Shown here: piece after piece, positions 39,629 to 47,323 of the stretch | Position numbering within the stretch: the first letter of the stretch is position 1 | How the letters are laid out: each line of letters begins with the position of its first letter | Source of the DNA: Rossellomorea aquimaris | GTDB lineage: Bacteria; Bacillota; Bacilli; Bacillales; Bacillaceae_B | DNA: 64,000 bases | Assembly (NCBI RefSeq): GCF_035590735.1 | Contig: NZ_CP141595.1 | Location: forward strand, 1,583,001 to 1,647,000 | Reading direction: 5' to 3' | Notes under the pieces: generated by a model | Seen by the model: the letters and a program-made list of their open reading frames with translations, nothing else | The model's database searches: none | What the model was told of the DNA's origin: nothing | Program-made: the position numbers and the translations under genes

Positions 39629-40114
39629 TTAGTCACAAACTCCTTCTACTCTTACATCATCGATACATTGAATAGCGCAGAAGCAATCCAGATCAACTGT
39701 GATACAATCTCCAGTCAATTCGTAAATAAAGTTATTGTTTAACCCCATTAATTCGTCTTCTGATTCTACGTCTTCACCTGTAACATGAACTTTCTTCAAT
39801 ACTTGAAGTGTGGCACAGCAGTCGTCAAATACATTCTTCACACGGAAGTAAGGTGTTTTCCAGCAATAATGTTTAGGGTGAACCTTGAATAGGTCTCCTT
39901 TTTTATTATAAAGTTTGAAAACACGAGTATTTGGTGCATTTCCAACTGGACTTACCAAAGATCCTAATGGCTCAAGAAAACAATCATTTTTACAGTCGAA
40001 ACAGTCTTGATCTGCTGCATCTTGAACATCTTTAATAGCGCGAACAGCAAGGCATACACAACCGCGGTCTCTTGCACCTGCAATGTCATCTTTTCTGTAA
40101 TTACCGCAACCCAT
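39629..40114 (-). CDS. cotZ: Cys-rich spore coat protein, CotY/CotZ/ExsY family
   Basis: 161 residues with about 16 cysteines, spaced in groups (RGCVCLAVRAIKDVQDAA, DCFDCKNDCF, DDCCATLQVLK, DCFCAIQCIDDV). This pattern is that of CotY, CotZ and exosporium ExsY, which self-assemble through disulfides on the outer spore surface. AAGGAGG lies before the ATG. It lies between cotO and yjcA where B. subtilis has cotZ; only one paralogue is present here. Confidence 0.88.
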   Translation of the reverse strand: MGCGNYRKDDIAGARDRGCVCLAVRAIKDVQDAADQDCFDCKNDCFLEPLGSLVSPVGNAPNTRVFKLYNKKGDLFKVHPKHYCWKTPYFRVKNVFDDCCATLQVLKKVHVTGEDVESEDELMGLNNNFIYELTGDCITVDLDCFCAIQCIDDVRVEGVCD

Positions 40115-40151
40115 AAGAATTTTCCTCCTTAAATAATTTTCACTACACTAA

Positions 40152-40179
40152 TAACATATTGTAGAAGAGGAAATTGGGT
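40152..40179 (-). promoter_or_regulatory. Predicted sigma-K promoter of cotZ
   Basis: On the minus strand AC (40178-40179), 17 bases, then AATATGTTA (40160-40152), one base off the sigma-K -10 consensus CATANNNTA. Confidence 0.5.
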
Positions 40180-40241
40180 AACGGACAAATGCCCCTTTTG
40201 ACTAAATTGGGCGGGATATAGTTTATATAAGGAGTGGGAAT

Positions 40242-40592
40242 ATGGAGATACTTGACATAATGATATTGGGTATTGCTGTGTTTAGAATGACTCACCTCAT
40301 CGTATTTGATAAAATAACGGAATTCTTAAGGTCTCCTTTTTTTGATGAAGTACCTGAAATGTCAGAAGAAGGGGTGGAAGAAATATTCCTTTTACCCAAA
40401 AAAGGTGGAATAAAAGGGTTTATAGGGGAGCTATTATCATGTTATTGGTGTACAGGTATGTGGGTTGCTGTATTCCTATATGCAGGGAATATTTTTTTTC
40501 CTCAATTTTTCATCCCGATTATCACAATATTGGCAGTTGCTGGAGTTGCTTCCATATTAGAGGCGGCTGTCCAAAGTTGGATAAGAGAGTAG
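40242..40592 (+). CDS. yjcA: YjcA-like sporulation membrane protein (DUF1360)
   Basis: 116 residues with an N-terminal helix, a charged loop, the family motif LLSCYWCTGMWVAVFLY (conserved C-W-C) and a C-terminal helix. DUF1360 proteins are Bacillus sporulation-associated membrane proteins; in B. subtilis yjcA follows the cot cluster. AAGGAG lies nine bases before the ATG. The function is not known. Confidence 0.82.
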   Translation: MEILDIMILGIAVFRMTHLIVFDKITEFLRSPFFDEVPEMSEEGVEEIFLLPKKGGIKGFIGELLSCYWCTGMWVAVFLYAGNIFFPQFFIPIITILAVAGVASILEAAVQSWIRE

Positions 40593-40613
40593 CTCAATAG
40601 GTAATTAGTGGAA

Positions 40614-40641
40614 ACAAGCTTGCGCTATCGCACATATAATG
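40614..40641 (+). promoter_or_regulatory. Predicted sigma-K promoter of the 30-residue peptide gene
   Basis: AC (40614-40615), 17 bases, CATATAATG (40633-40641), eight of nine matches to CATANNNTA with the right spacing. Confidence 0.45.
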
Positions 40642-40676
40642 GTCGTAAGGGTGATGGTAAAAGGAGGGCGATCATT

Positions 40677-40769
40677 ATGAAGAATACTTCTACAAATAGC
40701 AAGAAACCAACGAATTCCCCCATTAAGAAAAAAGGATGCGGTTGTGGATCAAAAGTGAAGAAAAGATAG
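40677..40769 (+). CDS. Small Lys/Cys-rich peptide, 30 residues, probably sporulation-related
   Basis: ATG at 40677 behind an excellent AAGGAGGGCG site; the product is rich in Asn, Ser, Thr and Pro in the first half and ends in KKKGCGCGSKVKKR. It is followed at once by a terminator and preceded by a sigma-K-like promoter, so it looks like a complete small transcription unit inside the coat island. Two Cys in GCGCG could cross-link to coat proteins or bind metal. I do not recognise a family. Such peptides are easily missed by length cut-offs. Confidence 0.65.
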   Translation: MKNTSTNSKKPTNSPIKKKGCGCGSKVKKR

Positions 40770-40801
40770 GCTGCTCAAAATGGGCAGTCTTTTTTTTTTC
40801 A
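40767..40801 (+). terminator. Terminator after the 30-residue peptide gene
   Basis: GGCTGCTC / GGGCAGTC hairpin (with GU pairs) followed by ten T. Confidence 0.8.
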
Positions 40802-40859
40802 TAAAATCTCACTTTAAGAAAAAAATAAAACATGAGTACAAATAAAAGAGGGATATGTC

Positions 40860-41327
40860 ATGAACAAAAAACGGATCATCGTTCCACTAACTTTACTCGT
40901 CTTGATAGGGTGCACGAATAAGGAAGATGGAAACGACAGCAAGATTGCGCTAATGAAGAAAACCGATCCACCACCCATTGAATTAGTGGATAACCCTGAA
41001 ACAGACAGCTATGGACATGCCATTAAGAGGGAAATTTCGAAAATGAAAGAGCTTTATGATGTAGCGGTCATTCAAGGAAAAGAAGAAACGCTCGTTGTAT
41101 ATAAAGTGAAGCACCTGCAAAGATTTCATATGAAGAAAATCGAAAAAAAGATGGATCGTTATTTAGAAGATAAATATCCGGATGAAGACTTTATATTGTC
41201 CAGTGATTACAAGATATTTCTTGAAACCATCCGTTTAAAGGAAAAGCTTAAGAAAGGTTCGATTTCAAAGAAAGATGCGGAAAAGAAGTTCCAGGATATT
41301 GTGAAGCTTCAAAAGGAAAAGACGTAG
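40860..41327 (+). CDS. YhcN/YlaJ-like sporulation lipoprotein
   Basis: 155 residues with a short signal and lipobox LIGC (Cys18). The rest is charged and helical (KREISKMKELYDVAVIQGKEETLVVYKVKHLQRFHMKKIEKKM), as in YhcN/YlaJ lipoproteins found in the inner spore membrane. It is 12 bases upstream of spoVAC, so it is the first gene of the spoVA-like cluster. The equivalent gene is present in the spoVA-2mob operon of B. subtilis. No enzymatic role is expected. Confidence 0.78.
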   Translation: MNKKRIIVPLTLLVLIGCTNKEDGNDSKIALMKKTDPPPIELVDNPETDSYGHAIKREISKMKELYDVAVIQGKEETLVVYKVKHLQRFHMKKIEKKMDRYLEDKYPDEDFILSSDYKIFLETIRLKEKLKKGSISKKDAEKKFQDIVKLQKEKT

Positions 41328-41339
41328 GAGGAATGTTTT

Positions 41340-41810
41340 GTGGGGAAATCACCAAAAACAGCCGAACAGAAAAAATACGAACAGTTGGAAAAACAATACG
41401 AAACAAAGAGACCTCTACTTAAAAATGTACTAAAGGCTTTCTTTGTGGGGGGATTCTTCTGCTTAGTCGGTCAGGTCATTACGTATATATATATTTATTT
41501 CTTTAATTTCACTGAGCAGACGGCAGGGAATCCAACTGTTGCCACCATGGTATTTATATCAATGCTTCTGACGGGCTTTGGCGTGTATGATCATATCGGT
41601 CAATTCGCAGGAGCGGGTAGTGCTGTCCCTGTCACGGGTTTTGGAAACTCAGTTATATCAGCAGCCATCGAACATAAAACGGAAGGATATGTCTTGGGGG
41701 TCGGCGGTAATATATTCAAGCTTGCAGGTTCGGTTATTGTATTTGGAGTATTCTCGGCCTTTATCGTAGCATTAATCAAAACAATCTTAATTCAACTGGG
41801 GGTGATATAA
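41340..41810 (+). CDS. spoVAC: SpoVAC, spore membrane channel protein
   Basis: A GTG start with TAGGAGGAA seven bases ahead. It is 156 residues: a hydrophilic N-terminus, then four hydrophobic segments with GFGVYDHIGQFAGAGSAVPVTGFGN, the strongly conserved SpoVAC/SpoVAE signature. SpoVAC forms a mechanosensitive pore for Ca-dipicolinate movement in the inner membrane of the spore. Its stop TAA shares a base with the spoVAD ATG. Confidence 0.93.
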   Translation: MGKSPKTAEQKKYEQLEKQYETKRPLLKNVLKAFFVGGFFCLVGQVITYIYIYFFNFTEQTAGNPTVATMVFISMLLTGFGVYDHIGQFAGAGSAVPVTGFGNSVISAAIEHKTEGYVLGVGGNIFKLAGSVIVFGVFSAFIVALIKTILIQLGVI

Positions 41811-42826
41811 TGCTTCGGGGTTCAAGGTCATGGGTCTTTCCTACACATCCGGCCATACTGTCTACCGGTGTAGTAGGCGGTCCATTTGAAAAAAAAGGGA
41901 ACTTAGCTTCCGACTTTGATCAGTTTTATGATGACCTGTGGATGGGACAGGACACATATGAAAAAGCCAATCGAACTCTCATTGAAGATGCAGTTCAAAT
42001 TGCGTTGGAAAAACAGTCTCTCCAAAAAAGCGATGTACAGTTTTTCCTTACGGGGGATCTAATTAATCAAATTACCCCATCAAGTTTTGCTGCCAGGACC
42101 AATGGAATCCCATACTTCGGATTATTCGGAGCATGCTCAACGTCGATGGAGGGTTTGGCATTATCTGCATTCCTGGTTAACTATCATGGGGCTCAGCATG
42201 TGGTGACAGGGGCATCCAGCCATAATTCCGCAACTGAGAGACAATTCCGGTACCCGACTGAATATGGCGGTCAAAAGCCTCCAACAGCTCAGTGGACTGT
42301 AACAGGTGCTGGTTTCGCAGTAATTGGAGAAGGAAAGGCTGTTACGGCCCCCACACCGAGAGTTACCTCTGCAACCATCGGCAAGGTGATGGATATGGGA
42401 TTGAAAGATCCTTTTAACATGGGAGGAGCCATGGCACCAGCTGCAGCTGATACGATTGCAGGTCATTTTCAAGATCTGGGGAGAGATCCTTCTTATTACG
42501 ATCTGATCATCACAGGAGATCTGGCTAAGATCGGCAGGCGGACAGCTGTTGAAATGCTGAAAGAAAAAGGATACAACTTCTCGGATCATCAATTTAAAGA
42601 TTGTGGATTACTGATTTATGGAGAAAATCAGCCGGTCCAATCCGGAGCCAGTGGTCCAGGCTGTTCAGCTACAGTCCTGTACGGTCACCTATTAAATGAA
42701 ATGAAAAAAGGGACATATAAACGCATCTTGGTTGTGGCGACGGGAGCCTTGTTATCACCATTGACATTTCAGCAAGGAGAAACAATACCCTGTATTGCTC
42801 ATGCGGTTTCCATAGAATACATGTAA
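41810..42826 (+). CDS. spoVAD: SpoVAD, dipicolinate-binding spore protein
   Basis: 338 residues of thiolase-like fold: LFGACSTSMEGLALSA (a conserved Cys), VVTGASSHNSATERQFRYPTE, and GASGPGCSATVLYG. SpoVAD binds dipicolinic acid on the cytosolic face and is needed for DPA uptake by the forespore. It overlaps spoVAC by one base and is followed by spoVAEb 18 bases later, so the three are one translational block. Confidence 0.95.
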   Translation: MLRGSRSWVFPTHPAILSTGVVGGPFEKKGNLASDFDQFYDDLWMGQDTYEKANRTLIEDAVQIALEKQSLQKSDVQFFLTGDLINQITPSSFAARTNGIPYFGLFGACSTSMEGLALSAFLVNYHGAQHVVTGASSHNSATERQFRYPTEYGGQKPPTAQWTVTGAGFAVIGEGKAVTAPTPRVTSATIGKVMDMGLKDPFNMGGAMAPAAADTIAGHFQDLGRDPSYYDLIITGDLAKIGRRTAVEMLKEKGYNFSDHQFKDCGLLIYGENQPVQSGASGPGCSATVLYGHLLNEMKKGTYKRILVVATGALLSPLTFQQGETIPCIAHAVSIEYM

Positions 42827-42844
42827 AGGAAAGGAGGAAACGAA

Positions 42845-43201
42845 GTGTTAGCGATGTTTTTTTGGGCCTTTACAGTAGGTGGGATTATTTGTGTGATTGG
42901 TCAATTACTGTTTGATGTTGCTAAATTAACTCCAGCCCACACACTAAGTTTACTAGTTGTGGCAGGGGCGGTTTTTTCAGGATTTGGATTGTATGAACCT
43001 CTCATTGATTTTGCCGGTGCAGGAGCGACCATTCCCATAACAAGTTTCGGTAACGCCCTGGTCAATGGTGCCATGCAGGAATCACAGGAACATGGGATAG
43101 TGGGAGTCCTGACCGGGATGTTTGAAGTGACAAGCTCAGGGATCTCGTCCGCGATCATATTCGGTTTCATCGGGGCACTCCTTTTCAAACCTAAAGGATG
43201 A
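42845..43201 (+). CDS. spoVAEb: SpoVAEb, spore membrane protein
   Basis: A GTG start with AAGGAGG seven bases ahead. 118 residues with three to four hydrophobic stretches and the signature LYEPLIDFAGAGATIPITSFGNALV. It pairs with SpoVAC in the DPA channel. The full B. subtilis operon also has spoVAA, AB, AEa and AF; here the cluster stops at AEb and goes on to a DUF421 gene, the same minimal set as spoVA-2mob. Confidence 0.93.
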   Translation: MLAMFFWAFTVGGIICVIGQLLFDVAKLTPAHTLSLLVVAGAVFSGFGLYEPLIDFAGAGATIPITSFGNALVNGAMQESQEHGIVGVLTGMFEVTSSGISSAIIFGFIGALLFKPKG

Positions 43202-43216
43202 TAGAGGTGAAGAACG

Positions 43217-43909
43217 ATGCCTGAATACTTAGAGGTGGCGTTACGCAGTATATTTATCTTACTTTCCTTATTTGCAATAACCAAGTTACTTGGGAAGAAA
43301 CAACTATCTAAATTGTCTTTTTTTGAGTACATTACAGGAATCACGGTTGGGAGCATTGCAGGGACACTTTCGATGGATCTGGGTCTTCCCTTAAGTGAAG
43401 GACTGATGAGCATCTTTTTATGGTTTACCTTTCCACTCATTTTCTCCTTTCTTTCTCTTAAGAGCGTTCGATTTAGACGATTTGCTGAGGGGAAACCGAC
43501 TGTTTTCATAAAGGATGGAAATATTGATGAGAAGGCATTAAAGAAAGAACATTATTCCGTTGATGAACTGCTGGAACAATTGAGAAAGAAAGACGTTTTC
43601 AGAGCTGCAGATGTGGAGTTCGCGTCACTGGACACCAACGGAGATCTAAGTGTTTTGCTCAAAAGACAAAAAAGGCCGCTTGTTCGAGAAGATGTATATA
43701 AAATCTCACAAAAGTCCACTCCTCCACAGGCAGTCATTTCAGATGGGGAAATAGATGAAGAAGCTCTGCGAGAAGTAGGGTTTCCCCTGCCCTGGTTACA
43801 AAAAGAACTAGCCAAAAGACAATTGCAAGTTGAATCCATATTCCTTGCCCAACTGGACCGCGAAGGAAACCTGACCTTCGACCTGTACAATTGGACAAAC
43901 ACACAATAA
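43217..43909 (+). CDS. DUF421 (YetF-type) membrane protein of the spoVA cluster
   Basis: 230 residues, 15 bases after spoVAEb. Three N-terminal helices (about residues 5-25, 35-55, 60-80), with ITKLLGKKQLSKLSFFEYITGITVGSIAGT, then a soluble domain that includes FRAADVEFASLDTNGDLSVLLK. This is DUF421/YetF. In spoVA-2mob the last gene is a DUF421 protein (called 2Duf when joined to a DUF1657 part) that increases spore wet-heat resistance. No DUF1657 part is visible here. A second DUF421 gene lies at 46511. Confidence 0.85.
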   Translation: MPEYLEVALRSIFILLSLFAITKLLGKKQLSKLSFFEYITGITVGSIAGTLSMDLGLPLSEGLMSIFLWFTFPLIFSFLSLKSVRFRRFAEGKPTVFIKDGNIDEKALKKEHYSVDELLEQLRKKDVFRAADVEFASLDTNGDLSVLLKRQKRPLVREDVYKISQKSTPPQAVISDGEIDEEALREVGFPLPWLQKELAKRQLQVESIFLAQLDREGNLTFDLYNWTNTQ

Positions 43910-43926
43910 ATTCTCCAAAAGCCCAT

Positions 43927-43954
43927 ACGTATTGTTCTCTCTATACATATGTTA
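43927..43954 (+). promoter_or_regulatory. Predicted sigma-K promoter of yjcZ
   Basis: AC (43927-43928), 17 bases, CATATGTTA (43946-43954), a perfect match to the sigma-K -10 consensus CATANNNTA, 35 bases before the start codon. Confidence 0.65.
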
Positions 43955-43988
43955 TAAGAGACTTAAGGTAAAAGAGAGGTGAAATTAT

Positions 43989-44105
43989 ATGTATGGATAT
44001 GGATACGGTGGCTGTGGATATGGCGGCGGCGGTTATGGCTCAACATTTGTATTGATCGTTGTGCTTTTCATTCTCTTGATTATCGTTGGAGCAAGCTTCT
44101 GTTAG
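43989..44105 (+). CDS. yjcZ: YjcZ-family small sporulation protein
   Basis: 38 residues: a Gly/Tyr-rich N-terminal part ([15 protein letters not shown]) then one hydrophobic helix ([21 protein letters not shown]). This composition is diagnostic of the YjcZ/YhaL-type sporulation peptides of Bacillus, thought to sit in the spore membrane or coat. GAGAGG lies ten bases upstream and a perfect sigma-K promoter is present. It lies between the spoVA cluster and spoVIF, as yjcZ does before spoVIF in B. subtilis. Confidence 0.85.
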   Translation: MYGYGYGGCGYGGGGYGSTFVLIVVLFILLIIVGASFC

Positions 44106-44205
44106 AAAGGGGTACAAAAGGCAGAATCCTCATTAGAGAGATGCTGTCTTTTTGTTTTTAGGCTCTTTTCACAATGATTGTTGATTTTACTTATGGTCTG
44201 CTCAG

Positions 44206-44373
44206 GCTCTGTCAATCAGAGAGTGCTGGATGGTGAGGGGAACCGCTTCGCTTGCAGCTAGCGTTCGGCCGAGCCCCCTCAGCTTAGCCGAACGGGGTCT
44301 CGGCACGACCGTACTTCCGCAGGAGTCTACGCAGTTCCCCTCACCATCTTTCATAGTTTTTTTGTGACAGAGC
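44206..44373 (-). repeat. Palindromic element family B, copy 3 (168 bp), inverted
   Basis: Ends GCTCTGTCA (44206-44214) and TGACAGAGC (44365-44373). The interior matches the other two copies when reverse-complemented, with a small change near CGTACTTCCGC. Confidence 0.82.
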
Positions 44374-44700
44374 TAAATGGTGTCATAAAACAAGCTAAAT
44401 CCTCGGCAGGTAATAACGATAAACATTGAGCAATTAACTAATTTTTGACCTATCATAATGAGGTTGATTTTGTGCTCTTTTGTAGATAGTTTGTTTTTGG
44501 AACAAACGCTAACACAGTTATATGTAATGCCAGTGGGTGAGACCCAAATGAGTATGCTCATCGGCCATACTTTCTCTGTGTAGATACCAACAAGGTTAAC
44601 GAGAGAGAGCTATTTTTTTAATAGTGAATCTAAATTAAAGAAAAACATGTAAAACCTTCAGAAATATCAATTCTTAATCACGCTCCTGGGTTTTTTACAT
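44374..44700. other. Intergenic stretch, possibly a small RNA
   Basis: No gene. It contains short hairpins (GTGGGTGAGACCCA, GAGTATGCTC) and, near 44575-44620, GAGAGAG..CTATTTTTTT, which could end a small transcript. No known RNA family is recognised. Confidence 0.3.
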
Positions 44701-44706
44701 ATGATG
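44680..44706 (+). promoter_or_regulatory. Possible sigma-K promoter of spoVIF
   Basis: AC, 16 bases, CATATGATG (ending near 44706), one mismatch to CATANNNTA. Confidence 0.35.
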
Positions 44707-44734
44707 CTTATAGTTAAAAGGAGGCGTGAAGGAA

Positions 44735-44995
44735 ATGAATAACAACTTTTTTAAGAATCTAGAGAAGAAGACAGGCGTAAACATGAACGAGGTGTTAGAG
44801 CTTGCGAACTCATTACAAAATGCAAACTTCAAAGATGAAGCAACCGTTAGAAGCGTCATTAAACGCGTATCTAAAATTGCCAATAAACCCGTAAACAAGG
44901 AAATGGAAAATAAGATTGTGCAGTCGATCGTGAACGATGGAAAGCAATTAGACTTTGGAACCATCTCCAATATGTTAAACAAGGGGAAGAAATAA
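44735..44995 (+). CDS. spoVIF: Stage VI sporulation protein F
   Basis: ATG 44735 is taken, with AGGAGG ten bases upstream; the GTG at 44726 touches that site. 86 residues, soluble and basic (FFKNLEKKTGVNMNEVLELANSLQNAN, NKEMENKIVQSIVNDGKQLDFGTISNMLN). This matches SpoVIF (YjcC), made in the mother cell and needed for proper coat assembly through GerE. It ends at a long hairpin terminator. Confidence 0.9.
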   Translation: MNNNFFKNLEKKTGVNMNEVLELANSLQNANFKDEATVRSVIKRVSKIANKPVNKEMENKIVQSIVNDGKQLDFGTISNMLNKGKK

Positions 44996-45001
44996 AAGTT
45001 A

Positions 45002-45079
45002 TAAATAAAATGAAGGAGAATGTACATAAAGGTGCGTGCCAACACGTATTTTATGTTAATTCTCCTATTTATTTTTTTA
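45002..45079 (+). terminator. Long terminator after spoVIF
   Basis: Stem GGAGAAT..ACATAAA against TTTTATGT..ATTCTCC, then TATTTATTTTTTT. Confidence 0.8.
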
Positions 45080-45223
45080 CCAAGGTGTAGGACTGGTCAG
45101 ATTATTCATCCAGGCATGATACATATTTCAACAAAACCTGTACAGACCCCAGAATCGATAAAGCCTAAATAAAGTTTAATGTACCACCCTATATGGGTAA
45201 CTACTACCAAGGAGGTAATGAAA

Positions 45224-45502
45224 ATGGGATACATTGCTCCAATTCCCCACCATCAATATAAACAGTATCAGGAACGAGAAATAAAAGTTGAAAAACATCC
45301 ATTTACCTTTCTCCCCGTGCAACCTGTAAAGCCCATGAAAAATAAAACTCAAGCACATACTGAAGAAGCTGAATCGTCCTATCATGTACTTCAATCAAAA
45401 CAACGCAAAAATTCAAACCAAGCACTCTCTAAACCATCCATCCAAACAACATTATTAGCCCAGCTAACAGGAAAAGGAAAGCTCTTTAACGAATATGTTT
45501 AA
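45224..45502 (+). CDS. Small soluble protein, unrecognised
   Basis: ATG 45224 is preferred because AAGGAGG lies eight bases upstream; ATG 45218 and earlier in-frame starts overlap or precede it. It encodes 92 residues beginning MGYIAPIPHHQYKQYQ and ending LTGKGKLFNEYV, polar, with no membrane segment. The start and the GKGxxxNEYV end have the look of a conserved Bacillus family, but I cannot name it. It lies in the sporulation island, which suggests but does not prove a spore role. Confidence 0.6.
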   Translation: MGYIAPIPHHQYKQYQEREIKVEKHPFTFLPVQPVKPMKNKTQAHTEEAESSYHVLQSKQRKNSNQALSKPSIQTTLLAQLTGKGKLFNEYV

Positions 45503-45617
45503 AGAAGTTTGTGGGGCTTTTTTAGGCACTTTGAAAAATCCCAAAAAGATCATTCCTTATTGAGATTTTTTATTTAACTGCTGATATCAGGCCCCGGACA
45601 TATTTGGAGGTAATCAC

Positions 45618-46514
45618 TTGAAATTACAAAACCTTGCCGAGCAATGCTATGCATTTACAGGGAGCGTTAACATTGGATACTGCATCAAAGAAGGAAAGGG
45701 TATTCTTGTTGACAGTGGTTTGGATGATGCTGCCATGAAGAAAGTGATCAGAACCTTAACCAATGAGGGACTCCCCTTGGATTATTGTGTCATCACCCAC
45801 GCCCACACAGATCATTTTGGAGGAGCTCACTTCCTGAAGAAAAAACAAGGGACACCATTGTTTGCTCCAAAACTTGAAAAAGCGATCATGGAGAATTCGG
45901 TCCTGGAACCGATTTATCTATTTAATGGCGCTAATCCCATAAACGATTTGAGAAATAAGTTTCTTGAAGGACAATCAGTTGTCATTGATAATGAGTTGAG
46001 GATCGGTGAAAATAGCATTGGACCTTTCACTTTTGAAGCGATTGACTTACCGGGTCATTCGTATGGTCAGGTAGGGTTGCTTGTTGATGATGTTTTATAT
46101 GCAGCGGACAGTTATTTTGGCAGGGATACGTTGGAAAAACATGTCATTCCGTTTATCATTGATGCAGATCAAACACTGGATTCATTAGAAAAACTCCTTC
46201 ACATACCATGCAAAGGAGCGATTCCGGGACACGGGGACTTTGAAGTAAACTTTATTAATACAGTTCAGGAGAATATCGATCTTCATGAAGAACGTATGAA
46301 TTCTCTTCTAACACTAGTAAATGGTAGTAAAGAGGGCTATTCTTTTGAAAAGATCATAAAAGAGTATTTGAATTTACACAAAATAACCGTATCATATGTG
46401 GGGCAATGGCTTTTGTTCAGGACATCGGTAACAGCTTATCTTACCAGTCTTGAACGAAAGAAACTCCTATCGTTCACGATTAGTAACAATGAACTCATCA
46501 TTAAGCCCCTTTAA
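45618..46514 (+). CDS. Metallo-beta-lactamase-fold hydrolase
   Basis: A TTG start with GGAGG seven bases ahead. 298 residues. The HxHxDH metal motif is seen as ITHAHTDHFGGAHF; later ligands are in LPGHSYGQVGLLVDD, YAADSYF and GHGDF. Substrates of this broad family range from glyoxylase substrates to lactones and nucleic acids; I cannot choose. The C-terminal ~80 residues resemble a winged-helix tail. It is not part of the conserved B. subtilis order here. Confidence 0.85.
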   Translation: MKLQNLAEQCYAFTGSVNIGYCIKEGKGILVDSGLDDAAMKKVIRTLTNEGLPLDYCVITHAHTDHFGGAHFLKKKQGTPLFAPKLEKAIMENSVLEPIYLFNGANPINDLRNKFLEGQSVVIDNELRIGENSIGPFTFEAIDLPGHSYGQVGLLVDDVLYAADSYFGRDTLEKHVIPFIIDADQTLDSLEKLLHIPCKGAIPGHGDFEVNFINTVQENIDLHEERMNSLLTLVNGSKEGYSFEKIIKEYLNLHKITVSYVGQWLLFRTSVTAYLTSLERKKLLSFTISNNELIIKPL

Positions 46515-47185
46515 TAACCTTGTACTAAAAGGCTTTCTCCTTCTTCCCACTCTGCATACATAACGTCCTTGGAGGAGAGGAAGCCTTGTTTTTTTATTTC
46601 GCTTAATAGCCAATCCTCCCTTTGTTCGGCCAGCTTTAAATTATCGTAAACGATTTCTCCATCCACAATTAAAGAAAGAGGGAGGGAAGCATTTTTTGCC
46701 GGTATATTTAGGTCTTGACGCTGTACGATTTCATAAAGCGGTTTTCTAATCACACTCAGCGTACCGTCGGACTCTAAAAGTGCAAATTCACATTCCCTTA
46801 CTGAGAAAATATCTTTTGCACGAAGCAGATGCTGCAGTTGATTGAGATCTAAGTGATTTTTCTTCAGCTCATCGAAGTTGATCTTCCCTTTATTAATGAC
46901 TAAGGCAGGCGTACCTTCCAGCATATGGCGAAAGCGTCGGGATTTCTGGGTGAAATACTCTGTTGAAAAGATCAAACTCCCCCAGATAAAAATGGCAGCA
47001 AGGATAGGAAGAACAGTGGTTTTTCCATCATAAAGGGAATTCCCTACAAGTTCACCAAGAATTAATGCTGAAATGAAATCAAAGGCAGATATTTGAGTGA
47101 TTTGAGTTTTACCAAGTATTTTTGTAAGAATCAATAAGGCAAAATATCCTACGATTAACTCGATGGCAATCGATGTGATTCCCAT
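46511..47185 (-). CDS. DUF421 (YetF-type) membrane protein
   Basis: The start is taken as ATG 47185 behind AAGGGGGGAT; longer starts at 47215 or 47203 have no site. 224 residues: three helices at the N-terminus with ILTKILGKTQITQISAFDFISALILGELVG, then the soluble domain with RECEFALLESDGTLSVI. It is a paralogue of the DUF421 protein at 43217. It converges with the MBL-fold gene (stops overlap by four bases). Function unknown. Confidence 0.82.
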   Translation of the reverse strand: MGITSIAIELIVGYFALLILTKILGKTQITQISAFDFISALILGELVGNSLYDGKTTVLPILAAIFIWGSLIFSTEYFTQKSRRFRHMLEGTPALVINKGKINFDELKKNHLDLNQLQHLLRAKDIFSVRECEFALLESDGTLSVIRKPLYEIVQRQDLNIPAKNASLPLSLIVDGEIVYDNLKLAEQREDWLLSEIKKQGFLSSKDVMYAEWEEGESLLVQGY

Positions 47186-47271
47186 AAGGATCCCCCTTCC
47201 CATACACTTTCCCATTATCGACGAGTTGATATTGTAATATACTTCTTAATATGATTTGCCAGAAGCAAAAA

Positions 47272-47323
47272 AGGAACGGGTAATTAAGCAGAATTGCTTA
47301 ATTACCCGTTCCTTTTAAATATC
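47272..47323. terminator. Bidirectional terminator upstream of DUF421 / downstream of yjcF
   Basis: AAAGGAACGGGTAATTAAGC / GCTTAATTACCCGTTCCTTT near-perfect hairpin followed by T/A. Confidence 0.9.

Noticed and set aside
39629..40114. Metallothionein-like protein because of many Cys
   Set aside because: Spacing, length and place match CotY/CotZ/ExsY coat proteins instead.
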